From Longimicrobiales bacterium (GTDB lineage Bacteria > Gemmatimonadota > Gemmatimonadetes > Longimicrobiales > Gaopeijiaceae): DNA of 64,000 bases. Position 1 is the stretch's first letter; every line of letters begins with the position of its first letter. Location: the NCBI GenBank assembly GCA_958296005.1, contig CATQHQ010000001.1:822134-886133 (forward strand), read 5' to 3'. Both the position numbers and the translations under genes were made by a program. Positions 18,462-28,914 of the stretch are shown here, one piece after another. Under the pieces are notes generated by a model. The model did no database searches and had not been told where the DNA came from. It was given only the letters and a program-made list of their open reading frames with translations.

Positions 18462-20446
18462 TTGGCGCTGGCCTTCAGGTCGAGCAGCTGGTCCCGCAGG
18501 ATCGCGGCCCGCTCGAACTCCAGCGCCTTGGCCGCCTTCCTCATCTCCTCCTCCAGGATCTTGGCGAACTCCTCGGCGTCCACCTCGTCCACGTAGGATC
18601 GGCCCGGTTCGGCCACCTTGGCCGCCGGCTTCTCCCGCGCGTCGGCCACCCGCGTCGCGAACTCGATCTCCTCCACGCTCTTCCGCACCGTCTGGGGGAC
18701 GATCCCGTGGCGCTCGTTGTGCGCGAGCTGCACCTTCCGCCGCCGCTCCGTCTCGTCCAAGCAGGCCCGCATCGACCTGGTGACCCGGTCCGCGTACAGG
18801 ATCGCCCTGCCGTTGGCGTTGCGGGCCGCCCGCCCCACCGTCTGGATCAGGGAGCGCGCGTTGCGCAGGAAGCCTTCCTTGTCCGCGTCGAGTATCGCCA
18901 CCAGCGACACTTCCGGCAGGTCCAGCCCTTCCCGCAGCAGGTTGATCCCCACCAGCACCTCGATCCGCCCCAAGCGCAGCGCCCGCAGGATCTCCATCCG
19001 CTCGATGGCGCCGATGTCGGCGTGCATGTAGCGCACGCGAACGCCCAGGGAAAGGAAGTACTCCGCCAAGTCCTCGGCCATCCGCTTCGTCAGAGTCGTA
19101 ACCAGCACCCTCTCCCCGAGCTCCGACCGCTCCCGGATCTCCGCCAGCAGATCGTCCACTTGGCCCCGCACCGGACGCACGTCCACCGGCGGGTCCACCA
19201 ACCCCGTGGGGCGGATGATCTGCTCCACGACCGCGCCCCCGCAACGCTCGAGCTCCAGGTCCCCCGGCGTCGCCGAGACGAAGACGACCTGCTTCGCCAG
19301 AGACTCCCACTCCTCGAAGCGCAGCGGCCGGTTGTCGAACGCCGACGGCAGGCGGAACCCGTGCCCCACCAACGTCTCCTTCCGGGAACGGTCGCCGCGG
19401 TACATCCCGTGGACCTGGGGCACGGTCACGTGGGATTCGTCGACGATCAGCAGGTAGTCGTCGGGGAAGTAGTCGATCAGGCACGCCGGGCGCTCTCCCG
19501 TCCGCCGCCCGCTGGTGTAGAGGCTGTAGTTCTCGATCCCGGGGCAGGTGCCGATCTCCAGCATCATCTCCAGGTCGAAGTTGGTCCTGCTCTCGATCCG
19601 CTGGGCCTCCAGCAGCAGCCCCTGCATCCGGAAGCGGGCGACCTGCTCCGCCAGCTCGTCCCGGATGATGGGGACCATCTCCTCGATCGTCCGACGACGG
19701 GTCACGTAGTGGGACGCCGGGTAGATCGACGTCCGGTCCAGCGCGGTGATCGCGTTGCCCGTCAGGGGGTCAAAGCGCGTGATCCGCTCCACCTCGTCTC
19801 CCCACAGCTCGATCCGGATACCCTGCTCGTCGTACGCGGGGAAGACCTCGACCGTGTCGCCGCGCACCCGGAACGTCCCCCGCTCGAAGGAGATGTCGTT
19901 CCGCTTGTAGAGGATGTCCACCAAGCCCCGGAGGATCTCCTGCCGGGGAAGTTCGTCGCCGACCGCCAGATGGAGCATGAGGGCCCGGTAGTCCGCCGGG
20001 TTCCCCAGCCCGTAGATGCACGACACGGACGCCACGACCACGACGTCTCGCCGCTCCACCAACGACGACGTGGTCCGCAGGCGAAGGCGCTCGATGTCCT
20101 CGTTGATCGAGGCGTCCTTCTCGATGTAGGTGTCGGTGGATGGGACGTAGGCTTCGGGCTGGTAGTAGTCGTAGTAGGAGATGAAGTACTCGACGGCGTT
20201 GGCGGGCATGAGGGACTTGAGTTCGCCGTAGAGCTGGGCCGCCAGCGTCTTGTTGTGGGACATCACCAGGGCCGGGCGCTTCGTCTCGGCGATCACGTGG
20301 GCGATCGTAAGCGTCTTGCCGGTTCCGGTGGCCCCCAGCAGCGTCTGGTAGCGGGTTCCCGCTTGGACGCCCTCCACCAGCTCGGCGATGGCGGCGGGCT
20401 GGTCTCCCTTGGGCTCGAACGGCGCGCGGATCTCGAAGTCGGGCAT
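18458..20446 (-). CDS. uvrB: Excinuclease ABC subunit B
   Basis: The 662-residue product is full length for UvrB. It begins with a conserved [11 protein letters not shown] segment, followed by Walker A GATGTGKT, the [19 protein letters not shown] loop that includes the beta-hairpin, [21 protein letters not shown], and a C-terminal UVR motif. UvrB verifies DNA damage and loads UvrC during nucleotide excision repair. The ATG at 20446 lies 2 bases from the relA/spoT stop, so the genes are probably co-transcribed. Confidence 0.97.
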   Translation of the reverse strand: MPDFEIRAPFEPKGDQPAAIAELVEGVQAGTRYQTLLGATGTGKTLTIAHVIAETKRPALVMSHNKTLAAQLYGELKSLMPANAVEYFISYYDYYQPEAYVPSTDTYIEKDASINEDIERLRLRTTSSLVERRDVVVVASVSCIYGLGNPADYRALMLHLAVGDELPRQEILRGLVDILYKRNDISFERGTFRVRGDTVEVFPAYDEQGIRIELWGDEVERITRFDPLTGNAITALDRTSIYPASHYVTRRRTIEEMVPIIRDELAEQVARFRMQGLLLEAQRIESRTNFDLEMMLEIGTCPGIENYSLYTSGRRTGERPACLIDYFPDDYLLIVDESHVTVPQVHGMYRGDRSRKETLVGHGFRLPSAFDNRPLRFEEWESLAKQVVFVSATPGDLELERCGGAVVEQIIRPTGLVDPPVDVRPVRGQVDDLLAEIRERSELGERVLVTTLTKRMAEDLAEYFLSLGVRVRYMHADIGAIERMEILRALRLGRIEVLVGINLLREGLDLPEVSLVAILDADKEGFLRNARSLIQTVGRAARNANGRAILYADRVTRSMRACLDETERRRKVQLAHNERHGIVPQTVRKSVEEIEFATRVADAREKPAAKVAEPGRSYVDEVDAEEFAKILEEEMRKAAKALEFERAAILRDQLLDLKASAK

Positions 20447-20448
20447 CG

Positions 20449-22653
20449 TCAGCCCTCCCGAAGCTCGCTCTCCCGGAAGCTCTCGCGGCGCACGACGGAG
20501 ACCACGCCCTTCACCCGCCGCACCGCGTCCATGATCCGCTTCAGGTGGCTCAGGTTCTGCACTTCCACCACGAACGCCGCCGTCATCCCGCCCTCGGTGG
20601 CCCGCATGTCGGCGTGCTGGATGTCGGTGGCGGTCTCGGTGATCGTCTTGGCCACGTCGCCCAGGAGCCCTCGCCGGTCGGTGCCCTCCATCGCCAGGTG
20701 GACGAAGAAGCGGTCCTCCCGCTCCACTTTCCACTCGATCTCGACGCGCCGCTCCGGTTCCTGGTCCAGGGCAAGGATGTTTGGGCAGTCCTTCCGGTGG
20801 ATCGAGATGCCGCGCCCTCGCGTCGTGTAGCCGATCACGTCGTCGCCGGGCACCGGCTGACAGCAGCGGGAGTAGCGGACCATCAGGCCGTCCATCCCTT
20901 GGATCGTCACGCTCTGCTTCGACTTGCGGATCTTCTCGGCGATCCGCTCCAGCGCCGACGGCGTGCGGCGCACCACCCTCGACGGGTCTTCGTCCGGGTA
21001 GAAGGCCTTGATTACCGCCGCCGGGCCGATGTCTCCTCGGGCCAGCGCCGCCAGCGCGTTGTCGAAGTTGGCGAACCCCAGCGCCCGGGCCGCCTTGCGC
21101 GTGTCGTCGGCGCCGGGCTTGGGCAGCCGGGCCTTCCGCAGCTGGCGCAGGAAGAGCTCGTTCCCCAGCCGCAGCGCCTGGTCGTACTCCTCCCTGCGGA
21201 CCCATTGGCGGATGCGCTGTCGCGCCCGGGAGGTCTTGACGAAGCCCAGCCAGTCTCGGTTGGGCCGCTGCCGGGGGTTGGTGATGATCTCCACCGAATC
21301 GCCGTTGCGCAGCTCCCTCGACAACGGCGCGATCCGCCCGTTCACCTTGGCGGCGGCGCATCGCAGCCCGATCTCCGTGTGCACCGAGAAGGCGAAGTCG
21401 ATCGGCGACGCGCCCACCGGCAGCCGCTTGACCTCTCCCTTGGGCGTGAAGACGAAGATCTCCCCCTGGAAGAGGTCCATGCGGAGGAACTCCATGAAGT
21501 CCTCCGGCTCCCCCGCCTCCTGCTGCCACTCCAGCACCTGCCGGAACCACACGAGGGCCCGGTCCACCCTCGTCTCCTTGCCGTCCTCCTTGTAGCGCCA
21601 GTGGGCGGCGATCCCGTACTCGGCGGTCCGGTGCATCTCTTCCGTGCGGATCTGCACTTCGTAGCGCCGCCCGCCGGGCCCGAACACGGTCGTGTGGATC
21701 GACTGGTACATGTTGGACTTGGGCGTGGCCACGTAGTCGTGGAAGCGGTCCTGCACCGGGGTCCACTTGCTGTGGATGATCCCCAGCGCCGCGTAGCAGT
21801 GCTGGATCGACTCGGTGATGACCCGCAGCGCCATCAGGTCGTAGATGTCGTCGTAGTCCCGGCTCTGGGTGACCATCTTTCGGTGGATCGACCAGAGGTG
21901 CTTCGGCCTCCCGGTGACCTCGGCGGGGACGCCGCCTTCCTCCAGCATCTGCTCCAGCGGCCGCTGCATCTCCAGGACGTGCCGCTCGCGGGCGCGCCGA
22001 CGCTGGCGCACGAGCTTGCGCAGGGCGTCGTACGACTCCCGGTCCAGGTACTTGAACGACAGGTCCTCCAGCTCCCACTTGACCGCCGCCATCCCCAGGC
22101 GGTGGGCCAGGGGCGCGTAGATCTCAAGGGTCTCCCGGGCGATCGGCTCCTGCTTCCCGGACGGCAGGTACTCCAGCGTCCGCATGTTGTGAAGGCGGTC
22201 CGCCAGCTTGACCAGGATGACCCGAACGTCCTTGGCCATCGACAGCAGGAGCTTGCGGTAGTTCTCGACCTGCGCCTCGGTATGGGACCTGAAGCGGACC
22301 CGACCGATCTTGGTGACGCCGTCCACGATCGCGCCGACTTCCTCGCCCAGCACTTCCTGGATCCGTTGCAGGGAGACGGCGGTGTCCTCCACCACGTCGT
22401 GGACCAGCGCCGACGCCAGGGAGCCCGTGTCCAGCCGAAGCTCCGCCACGATCGTGGCCACCTCCACCGCGTGGTTGACGAAGGGTTCGCCAGACGCCCG
22501 CTTCTGGCCGGCGTGGGCCTCCGCCGCCAGCTCGTAGGCGGACCGGACGGCGTCCACGTCGAGGCGCTGGGCGTACTCCTCCATTGCACGGGCCAGGGGC
22601 CGGGGGAGTCCCGGGACCGTCGTTCCGCGTTCGGCCGCCGCCGTCGTCGCCAT
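20449..22653 (-). CDS. Bifunctional (p)ppGpp synthetase/hydrolase, RelA/SpoT family
   Basis: The 734-residue product has the complete long RSH architecture. The N-terminal HD hydrolase domain contains HDVVEDT near residue 87. The synthetase domain contains [12 protein letters not shown] and [18 protein letters not shown] domain ([17 protein letters not shown]) follows near residue 405, and a C-terminal ACT domain ends the protein. The intact HDxxED suggests hydrolase activity is retained, so this is probably the single bifunctional enzyme of the cell. It is the first gene of the housekeeping series; only 49 bases separate it from the beta-propeller gene upstream on the same strand. Confidence 0.95.
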   Translation of the reverse strand: MATTAAAERGTTVPGLPRPLARAMEEYAQRLDVDAVRSAYELAAEAHAGQKRASGEPFVNHAVEVATIVAELRLDTGSLASALVHDVVEDTAVSLQRIQEVLGEEVGAIVDGVTKIGRVRFRSHTEAQVENYRKLLLSMAKDVRVILVKLADRLHNMRTLEYLPSGKQEPIARETLEIYAPLAHRLGMAAVKWELEDLSFKYLDRESYDALRKLVRQRRRARERHVLEMQRPLEQMLEEGGVPAEVTGRPKHLWSIHRKMVTQSRDYDDIYDLMALRVITESIQHCYAALGIIHSKWTPVQDRFHDYVATPKSNMYQSIHTTVFGPGGRRYEVQIRTEEMHRTAEYGIAAHWRYKEDGKETRVDRALVWFRQVLEWQQEAGEPEDFMEFLRMDLFQGEIFVFTPKGEVKRLPVGASPIDFAFSVHTEIGLRCAAAKVNGRIAPLSRELRNGDSVEIITNPRQRPNRDWLGFVKTSRARQRIRQWVRREEYDQALRLGNELFLRQLRKARLPKPGADDTRKAARALGFANFDNALAALARGDIGPAAVIKAFYPDEDPSRVVRRTPSALERIAEKIRKSKQSVTIQGMDGLMVRYSRCCQPVPGDDVIGYTTRGRGISIHRKDCPNILALDQEPERRVEIEWKVEREDRFFVHLAMEGTDRRGLLGDVAKTITETATDIQHADMRATEGGMTAAFVVEVQNLSHLKRIMDAVRRVKGVVSVVRRESFRESELREG

Positions 22654-22702
22654 GGGAGTTCAATCTACGGGCGGGATCAACCACGGGGCTTCCGCGGCTG
22701 CG

Positions 22703-24001
22703 TCAACCGCCGGGCTTGGCCAGCCTCAACGCCTGGGGGTGCTCGACATCGTTGTCGTCGCGGCGGACGCCCAGCACCTCGTCGTCGCCGATGCGGACCA
22801 GGTCGAAGCGCTCCGGCGTCTCGACCACGCCGAGCCACGCCCCCGTCCCGTCCCAGACGTACCACTTCCGGGGATCGTCGCGCCTGGCAAGTCCGAGAAA
22901 CTCGCCCGCCCAGACGTTGCCCTGGCCGTCCACCAGCAGCTTCTCGTACGCCGGCTTCCGGGCGGGCACGGGCAGGCGGCCCACCAGCTCCTCGACGTAG
23001 GGGTTGGGGTTCGGTCCCAGCCGGGTTCGCCGTTCCAGCTCCCACGCCTCCCGGGAAACGGCGAGGGAGACGCCGAGGATCCGGGCGATCGCCTGGGGCG
23101 CGCCGGCGTCGGGGTCGTACCGGGTCCACTCGAGGGCGTCGGCGACGCCGGCCACCAAGCCGCCGCCCGGCGTGGGGACGACGTGGGTGCGGCGGCCCAT
23201 CACAGGGATCACGTCGGCCTCGGGCGTGAAGTAGGCTTCGTCCCCGGGCAGGACGAGGACGGTGTCGGTGGCCCGACCCGGCGAGTAGCGAACGACGGCC
23301 ATCGGAGGGCGACGGAAGCCGTCCAGGGGCGCCTGTTCGTCGTAGACGTAGCCGCGACGGCCCCAGAGGCGCAGGTCCGCCGTCGAGGCTGGACGCCCCA
23401 CGGCGGTCGGATGCCGAACCGGGTTGACGTTCGGCGGGAGGCGGATCGTCTCGACCAGGCTCTGGTCGAGGTCGAAGACGGCGGCGGGTCCTCCGGCGCG
23501 GAGGTCGATGGCGACGATCGTGTCGCCGGGAAGGTGGGCCAGCGTCCAGAGCGCGCGAAACTCGCCGGGTCCGTCGCCTTCGCCCCCCAACGCGCGGACG
23601 AAGGCGCCGGCGGGGTCGTAGACCCGGAGCTGCTGGGAGCCGCCGTCGGCGACGAGGAGCCGCCCGTCGGCGGTGCGGAGAAGGTCCCTCACGTAGTGGA
23701 ATTCGTGGGCTGCCCCGGCACCGCTTTCGGCCAAGTCGACGGTTGGCGCCGGGTCGATCCGCCAGCCTCGGCTCTCCGGCCATCGAGGGGCCGTCGATTC
23801 GACTATGGCGACGCCCAGGCTGTCGCGGGAGGTTGCCGTGGACGCGCTCGGCACCCCCGGACCGCATCCGACGACGGCGGCGGCCGTTGCGACCGCGGCG
23901 GCGACGTAGACGACCGGGATCGTCGCGGCTGAAGTCGCCGGCTTGCGCCGCGGTTGGACGCCGCTGGCCCGATTATTGCGGGGGTCGGACATGGTCTCCA
24001 T
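22703..24001 (-). CDS. 6-bladed beta-propeller protein with an N-terminal membrane or signal segment
   Basis: The 432-residue product has a basic N-terminus, then a hydrophobic stretch (IPVVYVAAAVATAAAVVGCG) that ends in a possible lipoprotein Cys, and a propeller body with repeats such as DLLRTADGRLLVADGGSQQ and VRALGGEGDGPGEF. The GEGDGPGEF element marks the 6-bladed beta-propeller family abundant in Gemmatimonadota and Bacteroidetes; functions are unknown. The ATG at 24001 is preferred because GGAGG sits five bases upstream; a second ATG at 23992 is possible. The protein is probably exported and membrane-anchored. Confidence 0.8.
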   Translation of the reverse strand: METMSDPRNNRASGVQPRRKPATSAATIPVVYVAAAVATAAAVVGCGPGVPSASTATSRDSLGVAIVESTAPRWPESRGWRIDPAPTVDLAESGAGAAHEFHYVRDLLRTADGRLLVADGGSQQLRVYDPAGAFVRALGGEGDGPGEFRALWTLAHLPGDTIVAIDLRAGGPAAVFDLDQSLVETIRLPPNVNPVRHPTAVGRPASTADLRLWGRRGYVYDEQAPLDGFRRPPMAVVRYSPGRATDTVLVLPGDEAYFTPEADVIPVMGRRTHVVPTPGGGLVAGVADALEWTRYDPDAGAPQAIARILGVSLAVSREAWELERRTRLGPNPNPYVEELVGRLPVPARKPAYEKLLVDGQGNVWAGEFLGLARRDDPRKWYVWDGTGAWLGVVETPERFDLVRIGDDEVLGVRRDDNDVEHPQALRLAKPGG

Positions 24002-24042
24002 TGTATCCTCCAGCATACTGTCCCGAAACGGGGTTGCACTCA

Positions 24043-24080
24043 CCCCCTGGGGACGTTTAACCCCCCTGGGGACGTTTAAC
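24043..24080. repeat. Perfect 19-bp tandem repeat between divergent genes
   Basis: Two identical, directly abutting copies of CCCCCTGGGGACGTTTAAC occupy 24043-24061 and 24062-24080. Each unit contains the palindromic core CCCCTGGGG and the motif ACGTTTAA. The repeat lies 42-80 bases upstream of the leftward propeller gene and ends just before the GAAGGAGG ribosome-binding site of the rightward PLP-enzyme gene. This placement suits an operator or a duplicated promoter element, but function is not shown by sequence. Confidence 0.85.
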
Positions 24081-24097
24081 AGAAGGAGGCGCTGGCG

Positions 24098-25513
24098 ATG
24101 CGGCGTTCGATCGGAGTGGAGCCAAAGCAGGGGGCACGCGTCCCACGAGAGAACACGCGGCGCGGACTCGACCGAAGGCGGTTTCTGCGAAGGGCGGGGT
24201 CGGCGACGCTCCTCGGCGTAGCGAGCGGCGCGGCGACCCGGGAGCTGTCGGGCGCCGAGACCGCTCCGCCCGTCCAGCCATTGCGCGGCCCGTCCGAATA
24301 CGACTTCGACGAGGTCTACGACCGGCTCGGGACCGACAGCATTCGGTGGGACAAGGCCGTCGAGGAGTACGGCCCGGGGATCGTGGCCGGGATGGGCGTG
24401 GCCGACATGGACTTCCGGGCGGCCCCGTGCGTCGCCAAGGCGCTGGCGGAGCGGTGTGCCCACGAGAACTGGGGCTACCTGCACCGCCCCGCGTCGTACG
24501 CCCAGGACGTGGCCGACTGGAACCGGCGGCGATACGGGCTGGAGATCGACCCCGAGACGATCGTCTTCACCACTGGCGTGCACCCAGGGATCATCGCGGC
24601 GCTGCACACGTTCTCGCCGCCCGGCGGGCGCGTCCTCATGACGACCCCGACCTACGACGGCTTCTACACCGACATCCGCTTCTCCCGCACGGTCGCGGAG
24701 GACTGCCCCATGGTCGTCGAGGACGGGCGCTGGTCGATCGACTTCGACGACTTCGAGCGGCGCGCGCAACGCTGCAACACGTTCATCCTGTGCAACCCGC
24801 AGAACCCCACGGGCAACTGCTGGTCCCCCGCCGACCTCATGCGGATGGGCGAAATCTGCCTGAAGCACCGGGTCGTGGTCCTGGCCGACGAGATCCACTG
24901 CGACTTGGTGACCCGAGGCAACACGTACACGCCGTTCGCCAGTCTGCCGGACGCCGAGATCGTGAACAACAGCCTCACCTTCAAGTCGGCGAGCAAATCC
25001 TTCAGCCTGGCGGCGATGAAGGTGGCGTGGTACCACACCACGAACCCGGACTACCTGGAGCGCGTCGGGAGCCACACCCGCGCCGACTTGAGCACGCTAG
25101 GAATGGTGGCGACCCAGGCGGCGCTGAACGAAGGCGAGCCCTGGCTGGACGACCTGCTCGCCTACCTGGACGCCAACCACGACTTCGCGGAGTCGTACGT
25201 CCGCCGCAACATGCCGCTGATCCGCTACGTCAAGGCGCAAGGCACCTACCTGGCTTGGCTGGACACGTCGGCGCTGGCGGCCCGGATCGGGGCGAAGGAG
25301 ACGGCGGCCCGCGAGAGCGCCCAGGCCACCGAACCGGTGACGCCGGAGAAGGTCGTGCAGCGATGGTTCGCGGAGCGCGCCGGCGTGTTCCTGAACCCCG
25401 GTTCGAGATACGGAACGGGCGGCGACGGATACATGCGCATGAACTTGGCGTCGTCCCGCCGGGTGGTCGAGATGGCACTGAGCAAGATGGCGGACGCCAT
25501 GGAGAACGCATAA
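24098..25513 (+). CDS. Tat-exported MalY/PatB-type PLP-dependent aminotransferase or C-S lyase
   Basis: The 471-residue product starts at an ATG nine bases after GAAGGAGG. A twin-arginine signal is visible near residue 27 (RRRFLRRAGSATLLGVASG). The mature part is a fold-type I PLP enzyme: MGVADMDFRAAP, CNPQNPTGNCW, ADEIHCDL, and the lysine region SASKSFSLAAMK that should form the internal aldimine. The MGVADMDF and ADEIHCDL segments favour the MalY/PatB branch (cystathionine beta-lyase-like) over ordinary aminotransferases. Export of a folded PLP enzyme is consistent with the Tat pathway but uncommon for this family. It ends 20 bases before the helicase gene and could share its transcript. 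Confidence 0.87.
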   Translation: MRRSIGVEPKQGARVPRENTRRGLDRRRFLRRAGSATLLGVASGAATRELSGAETAPPVQPLRGPSEYDFDEVYDRLGTDSIRWDKAVEEYGPGIVAGMGVADMDFRAAPCVAKALAERCAHENWGYLHRPASYAQDVADWNRRRYGLEIDPETIVFTTGVHPGIIAALHTFSPPGGRVLMTTPTYDGFYTDIRFSRTVAEDCPMVVEDGRWSIDFDDFERRAQRCNTFILCNPQNPTGNCWSPADLMRMGEICLKHRVVVLADEIHCDLVTRGNTYTPFASLPDAEIVNNSLTFKSASKSFSLAAMKVAWYHTTNPDYLERVGSHTRADLSTLGMVATQAALNEGEPWLDDLLAYLDANHDFAESYVRRNMPLIRYVKAQGTYLAWLDTSALAARIGAKETAARESAQATEPVTPEKVVQRWFAERAGVFLNPGSRYGTGGDGYMRMNLASSRRVVEMALSKMADAMENA

Positions 25514-25533
25514 CGACGCCCTCCTCGAAGGAC

Positions 25534-28500
25534 GTGCGATTGGGGACCGCCTCCGTTCCCGCGCCGGCCCTCGACTTCGCCGGCGACGCGGAGGCCGTGT
25601 CGGCGGTGGCCGCGGCTTGGCGGCTCCTCTACGGGCACCAGTTCAACCCCGCGTTCGCTACCGAGACCTCGCGCATCGACCCGCTGCCGCACCAGCGCAT
25701 CGCCGTGTACGAGCGGATGCTGGCGCAGGAGCCCCTCCGCTTCCTGCTGGCCGACGACGCGGGTGCCGGCAAGACGATCATGACCGGACTCTACGTCCGT
25801 GAGATGCTGTTTCGGAGTCGGCTTCGTCGCGTGCTCGTCGTGCCGCCCGCAGGCTTGGTGGGCAACTGGGAGCGCGAGCTGCGCACTTTGTTCCGTCTGA
25901 ACTTCAGCATCGTCTCGGGGGCCGACCTGCGTGACGCCGGGCCGACGTTGCGCCGAGGCGCGGATGCTTGGAGCGACTTGGCGATCGTCTCGCTGGACAC
26001 GTTGGCGGGGGATCGGGCGTTCCAGGCGCTCCGAAACGCGGGTCCGGCCGCCGCCTACGACCTCGTGGTCTTCGACGAGGCGCACAAGCTGGCCGCCACC
26101 GCCGACGAACAGCGAGTGCGCAAGACCCGGCGCTACGAGCTTGCGGAGGCGCTGTCGGGCTGCGGCCGCCCGGTGCCGCGCTTCGCCGGACTGAGGTGGT
26201 CCGCTCGTCACCTGCTGCTGCTGACCGCGACGCCCCACATGGGCAAGGACTCGCCCTACTACCACCTCTGGCGCCTGCTGGACCCCCGCGTCTTCTCGAC
26301 GCCGGAGGCCCTTCGGCGCGTCTCGACCGGTGCCCGGAGCCGGCACTTCGTCCGCCGCACCAAGGAGGAGATGGTCGACCTGCAAGGCCGGCCCCTGTAT
26401 CCGCACCGAGCGTGCGACACCTTCAGCTACGACCTGACCTCCGGCCCCGACGGCGAACAGGCCCTCTACGACGAGACCACGGCCTACTTGCGCCATACAT
26501 ACAACCGCGCGCTCCAGAACCGTCCGGCCGTCCGCTTGGCCCTCAGCGTCTTCCAGCGCCGACTGGCCAGCTCGACCTACGCGTTGCGGGAGTCGTTCAA
26601 GCGTCGAATAGCGAAGCTGGAGCGTACCGCCGCCGACCTGCAGTCCGGGCGTGCGTCCACGGAGGAGATGGAACGCAGGCAGCGAGAGATCGCCGAAGCG
26701 CACGGCCAGGACTTCTTCGACTCCCGCGGCGCCGACGAGGAGGAGGGGACGGGCGCCCGCGAGCGCAACGAGGACTACGAGGACGCCGTCCTGGGCGCGG
26801 TGACGGCCGTGACCGTCGAGGAGCTCCAGCGCGAGACGGAGGTTCTGATCCGCCTCCGGGAGCGCGCGAGCCGGCTGCTGGATTCGGAGAGCGAGTCCAA
26901 GTTCGACCGCCTGCATGAAGTGCTGGAAGCCCCGCGCTACGCCGCCGACAAGTGGCTGATCTTCAGCGAGCACCGCGACACGGTGGACTACCTGGTTCAG
27001 CGCCTGGAGGGACTTGGCCACGCGGGCAAGGTGGCCTCGATCCACGGCGGGATGGCGTGGCCCGAACGCGAGGAACAAGTCGAGCGCTTCCGCGACCCCG
27101 CCGGCGCGCGCTACATGGTGGCCACCGACGCGGCGGGCGAGGGGATCAACCTCCAGTTCTGCCGGCTGATGGCCAACTACGACATCCCGTGGAACCCGGC
27201 CAGGCTCGAACAGCGCATGGGCCGAATTCACAGGTACGGCCAGAAGCACGACGTGCAGATCGTGAACTTGGTCGCTGGCGAGACCCACGAGGGGCGCGTG
27301 CTGAAGGTGCTGCTGGAGAAGCTCGAGACGATCCGCCAGGAGCTGGACTCGGACAAGGTGTTTGACGTGGTCGGCCGCCTGTTCGAGAACCGGTCGCTGC
27401 GCCGGTACATGCTGGAATCGCTGGGCGACGGGGGCGACGGGGCAGGGAAGGCGGCGGAGCGCGTGGAAAGCGCCCTGACGGCGAGCCGCGTCCGCGCAGT
27501 AGGCGAGCGGGAACGGCAAGCGTACGGTGCTCCGGACGACTTGGCCGGCCGCCTGGAGGACCTCGGGAGCGAGATGGAGCGCGAGCGCTACCTCCAGCTT
27601 CTACCCGGTGACGTGCGCAGCCTCGTGGAGCGGGCTGCCCGGCTTCTGGACCTGGAGGTACGAGGCGACCTGGACGGCTTCTTCGCCCTTGCGCCCCGCC
27701 GCGCCGGTGCCATGGACCCGCTCCTCCCGGCGCTGGACGACTACCCGGAGGAAGCACGAGCCCGGCTCTGCGTGTGGCGCCCGGAGGTTGCGGCCGGGTC
27801 CGGCGGCGACGCACCCGCCGTCTGGCTCCACCCCGGCGAGCCCGTCTTCGACGCCCTGGCCGCACAGGTTCTGAGTGCGTTCGGTCGCGACGCGCTGCGG
27901 GGCGCCATCTTCGCGGACCGCCACGCCGACGCGCCCTACATGCTCCACTTGGCGCTGGCGACCGTGGAGGAGCAACCGGAGCAGGCGACGGAGGGCGCGC
28001 CGCAGGTCCTGGAGCGCCGTCTGCTGGCTCTTCGCCACGAGGGAGCGGACCGCCCCGTCGAGTACCCAGTCGAGCACCTCCTCTCGCTGCGCGGGGCCCA
28101 GGGCGTGCCGCCGGGCGCCGTGCCCCTAGCCAGCAGTGGTCGGTCGATGCGTACCGAAGCGATGGCCTACGCCGAGTCCCACTTGGCCCGGCTCGTGGAG
28201 GATCGTCGCGACGCCGAGCGGGCCGAACTCCCCGAACGCCGACGGCAGGTCAGGACCGGGTTCGGCCTGCGGAGCGCGGAGTTGGCGCGTCGCCGGAGGC
28301 AGCTGACCGAGGTCGGCAAAGACGCGGAGGCACTGGCGAAGGTGAAGGAGGAGCAGCGCACCCTGCACGCAGACCAACAGGGTACGCTCGAAGGACTGGA
28401 CGCCGCGCCCGACCGGATCGTCTCCGGTGGCGTCCGCTTCCTGGCGCACGCTCTGGTGGTGCCCGAGAGCGATTGTCCCGCCGGCGACCTGGAACGCTAC

Positions 28501-28911
28501 GACGCCCCCGTGGAAGAGCGGGCCGTGCGCGTGGCCGTGGCGTGGGAGCGCCAGCACGGCGGAGCCGTCCGCGACGTGTCGGTGCCTCGCCGCGCCCGCG
28601 CCGCTGGCTTCCCGGACTGGCCCGGGTTCGATTTGGTGTCCGAACGCCCGGACGGGGAACGCCGCCACATTGAGGTCAAAGGCCGCGCGGGTCGCGGCGG
28701 AATCCAGATGGAGGAGAACGAATGGAAGCAGGCCTGCCAACTGGGCGACAAGTACTGGCTGTACGTCGTGTTCGACTGCGCAACGCCGTCGCCGAGGCTC
28801 TTGAGAATTCGGAATCCCTTCGGTAAGTTTCTGGCCGGCCGGGTCACGAACGCCCGGTATACCATTCCCGTCGGAGCCATTTTGAAGGCCGGCAAAGGCC
28901 AGGAGGAGTAG
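25534..28911 (+). CDS. SNF2-family helicase with C-terminal DUF3883 domain (defence-associated, DrmD-like)
   Basis: The roughly 1125-residue product has superfamily 2 motifs: Walker A ADDAGAGKTIM near residue 75, VVFDEAHKL, LLTATPHMGK, VATDAAGEGINLQFC and QRMGRIHRYGQ. The C-terminal part contains IEVKGRAGRGGIQMEENEW, the DUF3883 nuclease-like core. Proteins of this shape occur as DrmD in DISARM and in related anti-phage islands, where they are thought to translocate on invading DNA. The start is uncertain: GTG 25534 gives the longest form without entering the previous gene, while TTG 25540 is better spaced from GAAGGA. The stop is 3 bases from the next start, and it leads an 11-gene rightward series. 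Confidence 0.9.
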   Translation: MRLGTASVPAPALDFAGDAEAVSAVAAAWRLLYGHQFNPAFATETSRIDPLPHQRIAVYERMLAQEPLRFLLADDAGAGKTIMTGLYVREMLFRSRLRRVLVVPPAGLVGNWERELRTLFRLNFSIVSGADLRDAGPTLRRGADAWSDLAIVSLDTLAGDRAFQALRNAGPAAAYDLVVFDEAHKLAATADEQRVRKTRRYELAEALSGCGRPVPRFAGLRWSARHLLLLTATPHMGKDSPYYHLWRLLDPRVFSTPEALRRVSTGARSRHFVRRTKEEMVDLQGRPLYPHRACDTFSYDLTSGPDGEQALYDETTAYLRHTYNRALQNRPAVRLALSVFQRRLASSTYALRESFKRRIAKLERTAADLQSGRASTEEMERRQREIAEAHGQDFFDSRGADEEEGTGARERNEDYEDAVLGAVTAVTVEELQRETEVLIRLRERASRLLDSESESKFDRLHEVLEAPRYAADKWLIFSEHRDTVDYLVQRLEGLGHAGKVASIHGGMAWPEREEQVERFRDPAGARYMVATDAAGEGINLQFCRLMANYDIPWNPARLEQRMGRIHRYGQKHDVQIVNLVAGETHEGRVLKVLLEKLETIRQELDSDKVFDVVGRLFENRSLRRYMLESLGDGGDGAGKAAERVESALTASRVRAVGERERQAYGAPDDLAGRLEDLGSEMERERYLQLLPGDVRSLVERAARLLDLEVRGDLDGFFALAPRRAGAMDPLLPALDDYPEEARARLCVWRPEVAAGSGGDAPAVWLHPGEPVFDALAAQVLSAFGRDALRGAIFADRHADAPYMLHLALATVEEQPEQATEGAPQVLERRLLALRHEGADRPVEYPVEHLLSLRGAQGVPPGAVPLASSGRSMRTEAMAYAESHLARLVEDRRDAERAELPERRRQVRTGFGLRSAELARRRRQLTEVGKDAEALAKVKEEQRTLHADQQGTLEGLDAAPDRIVSGGVRFLAHALVVPESDCPAGDLERYDAPVEERAVRVAVAWERQHGGAVRDVSVPRRARAAGFPDWPGFDLVSERPDGERRHIEVKGRAGRGGIQMEENEWKQACQLGDKYWLYVVFDCATPSPRLLRIRNPFGKFLAGRVTNARYTIPVGAILKAGKGQEE

Positions 28912-28914
28912 AAC

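Noticed and set aside
24043..24080. CRISPR-type repeat
   Set aside because: Two directly abutting copies without spacers and no cas gene nearby.
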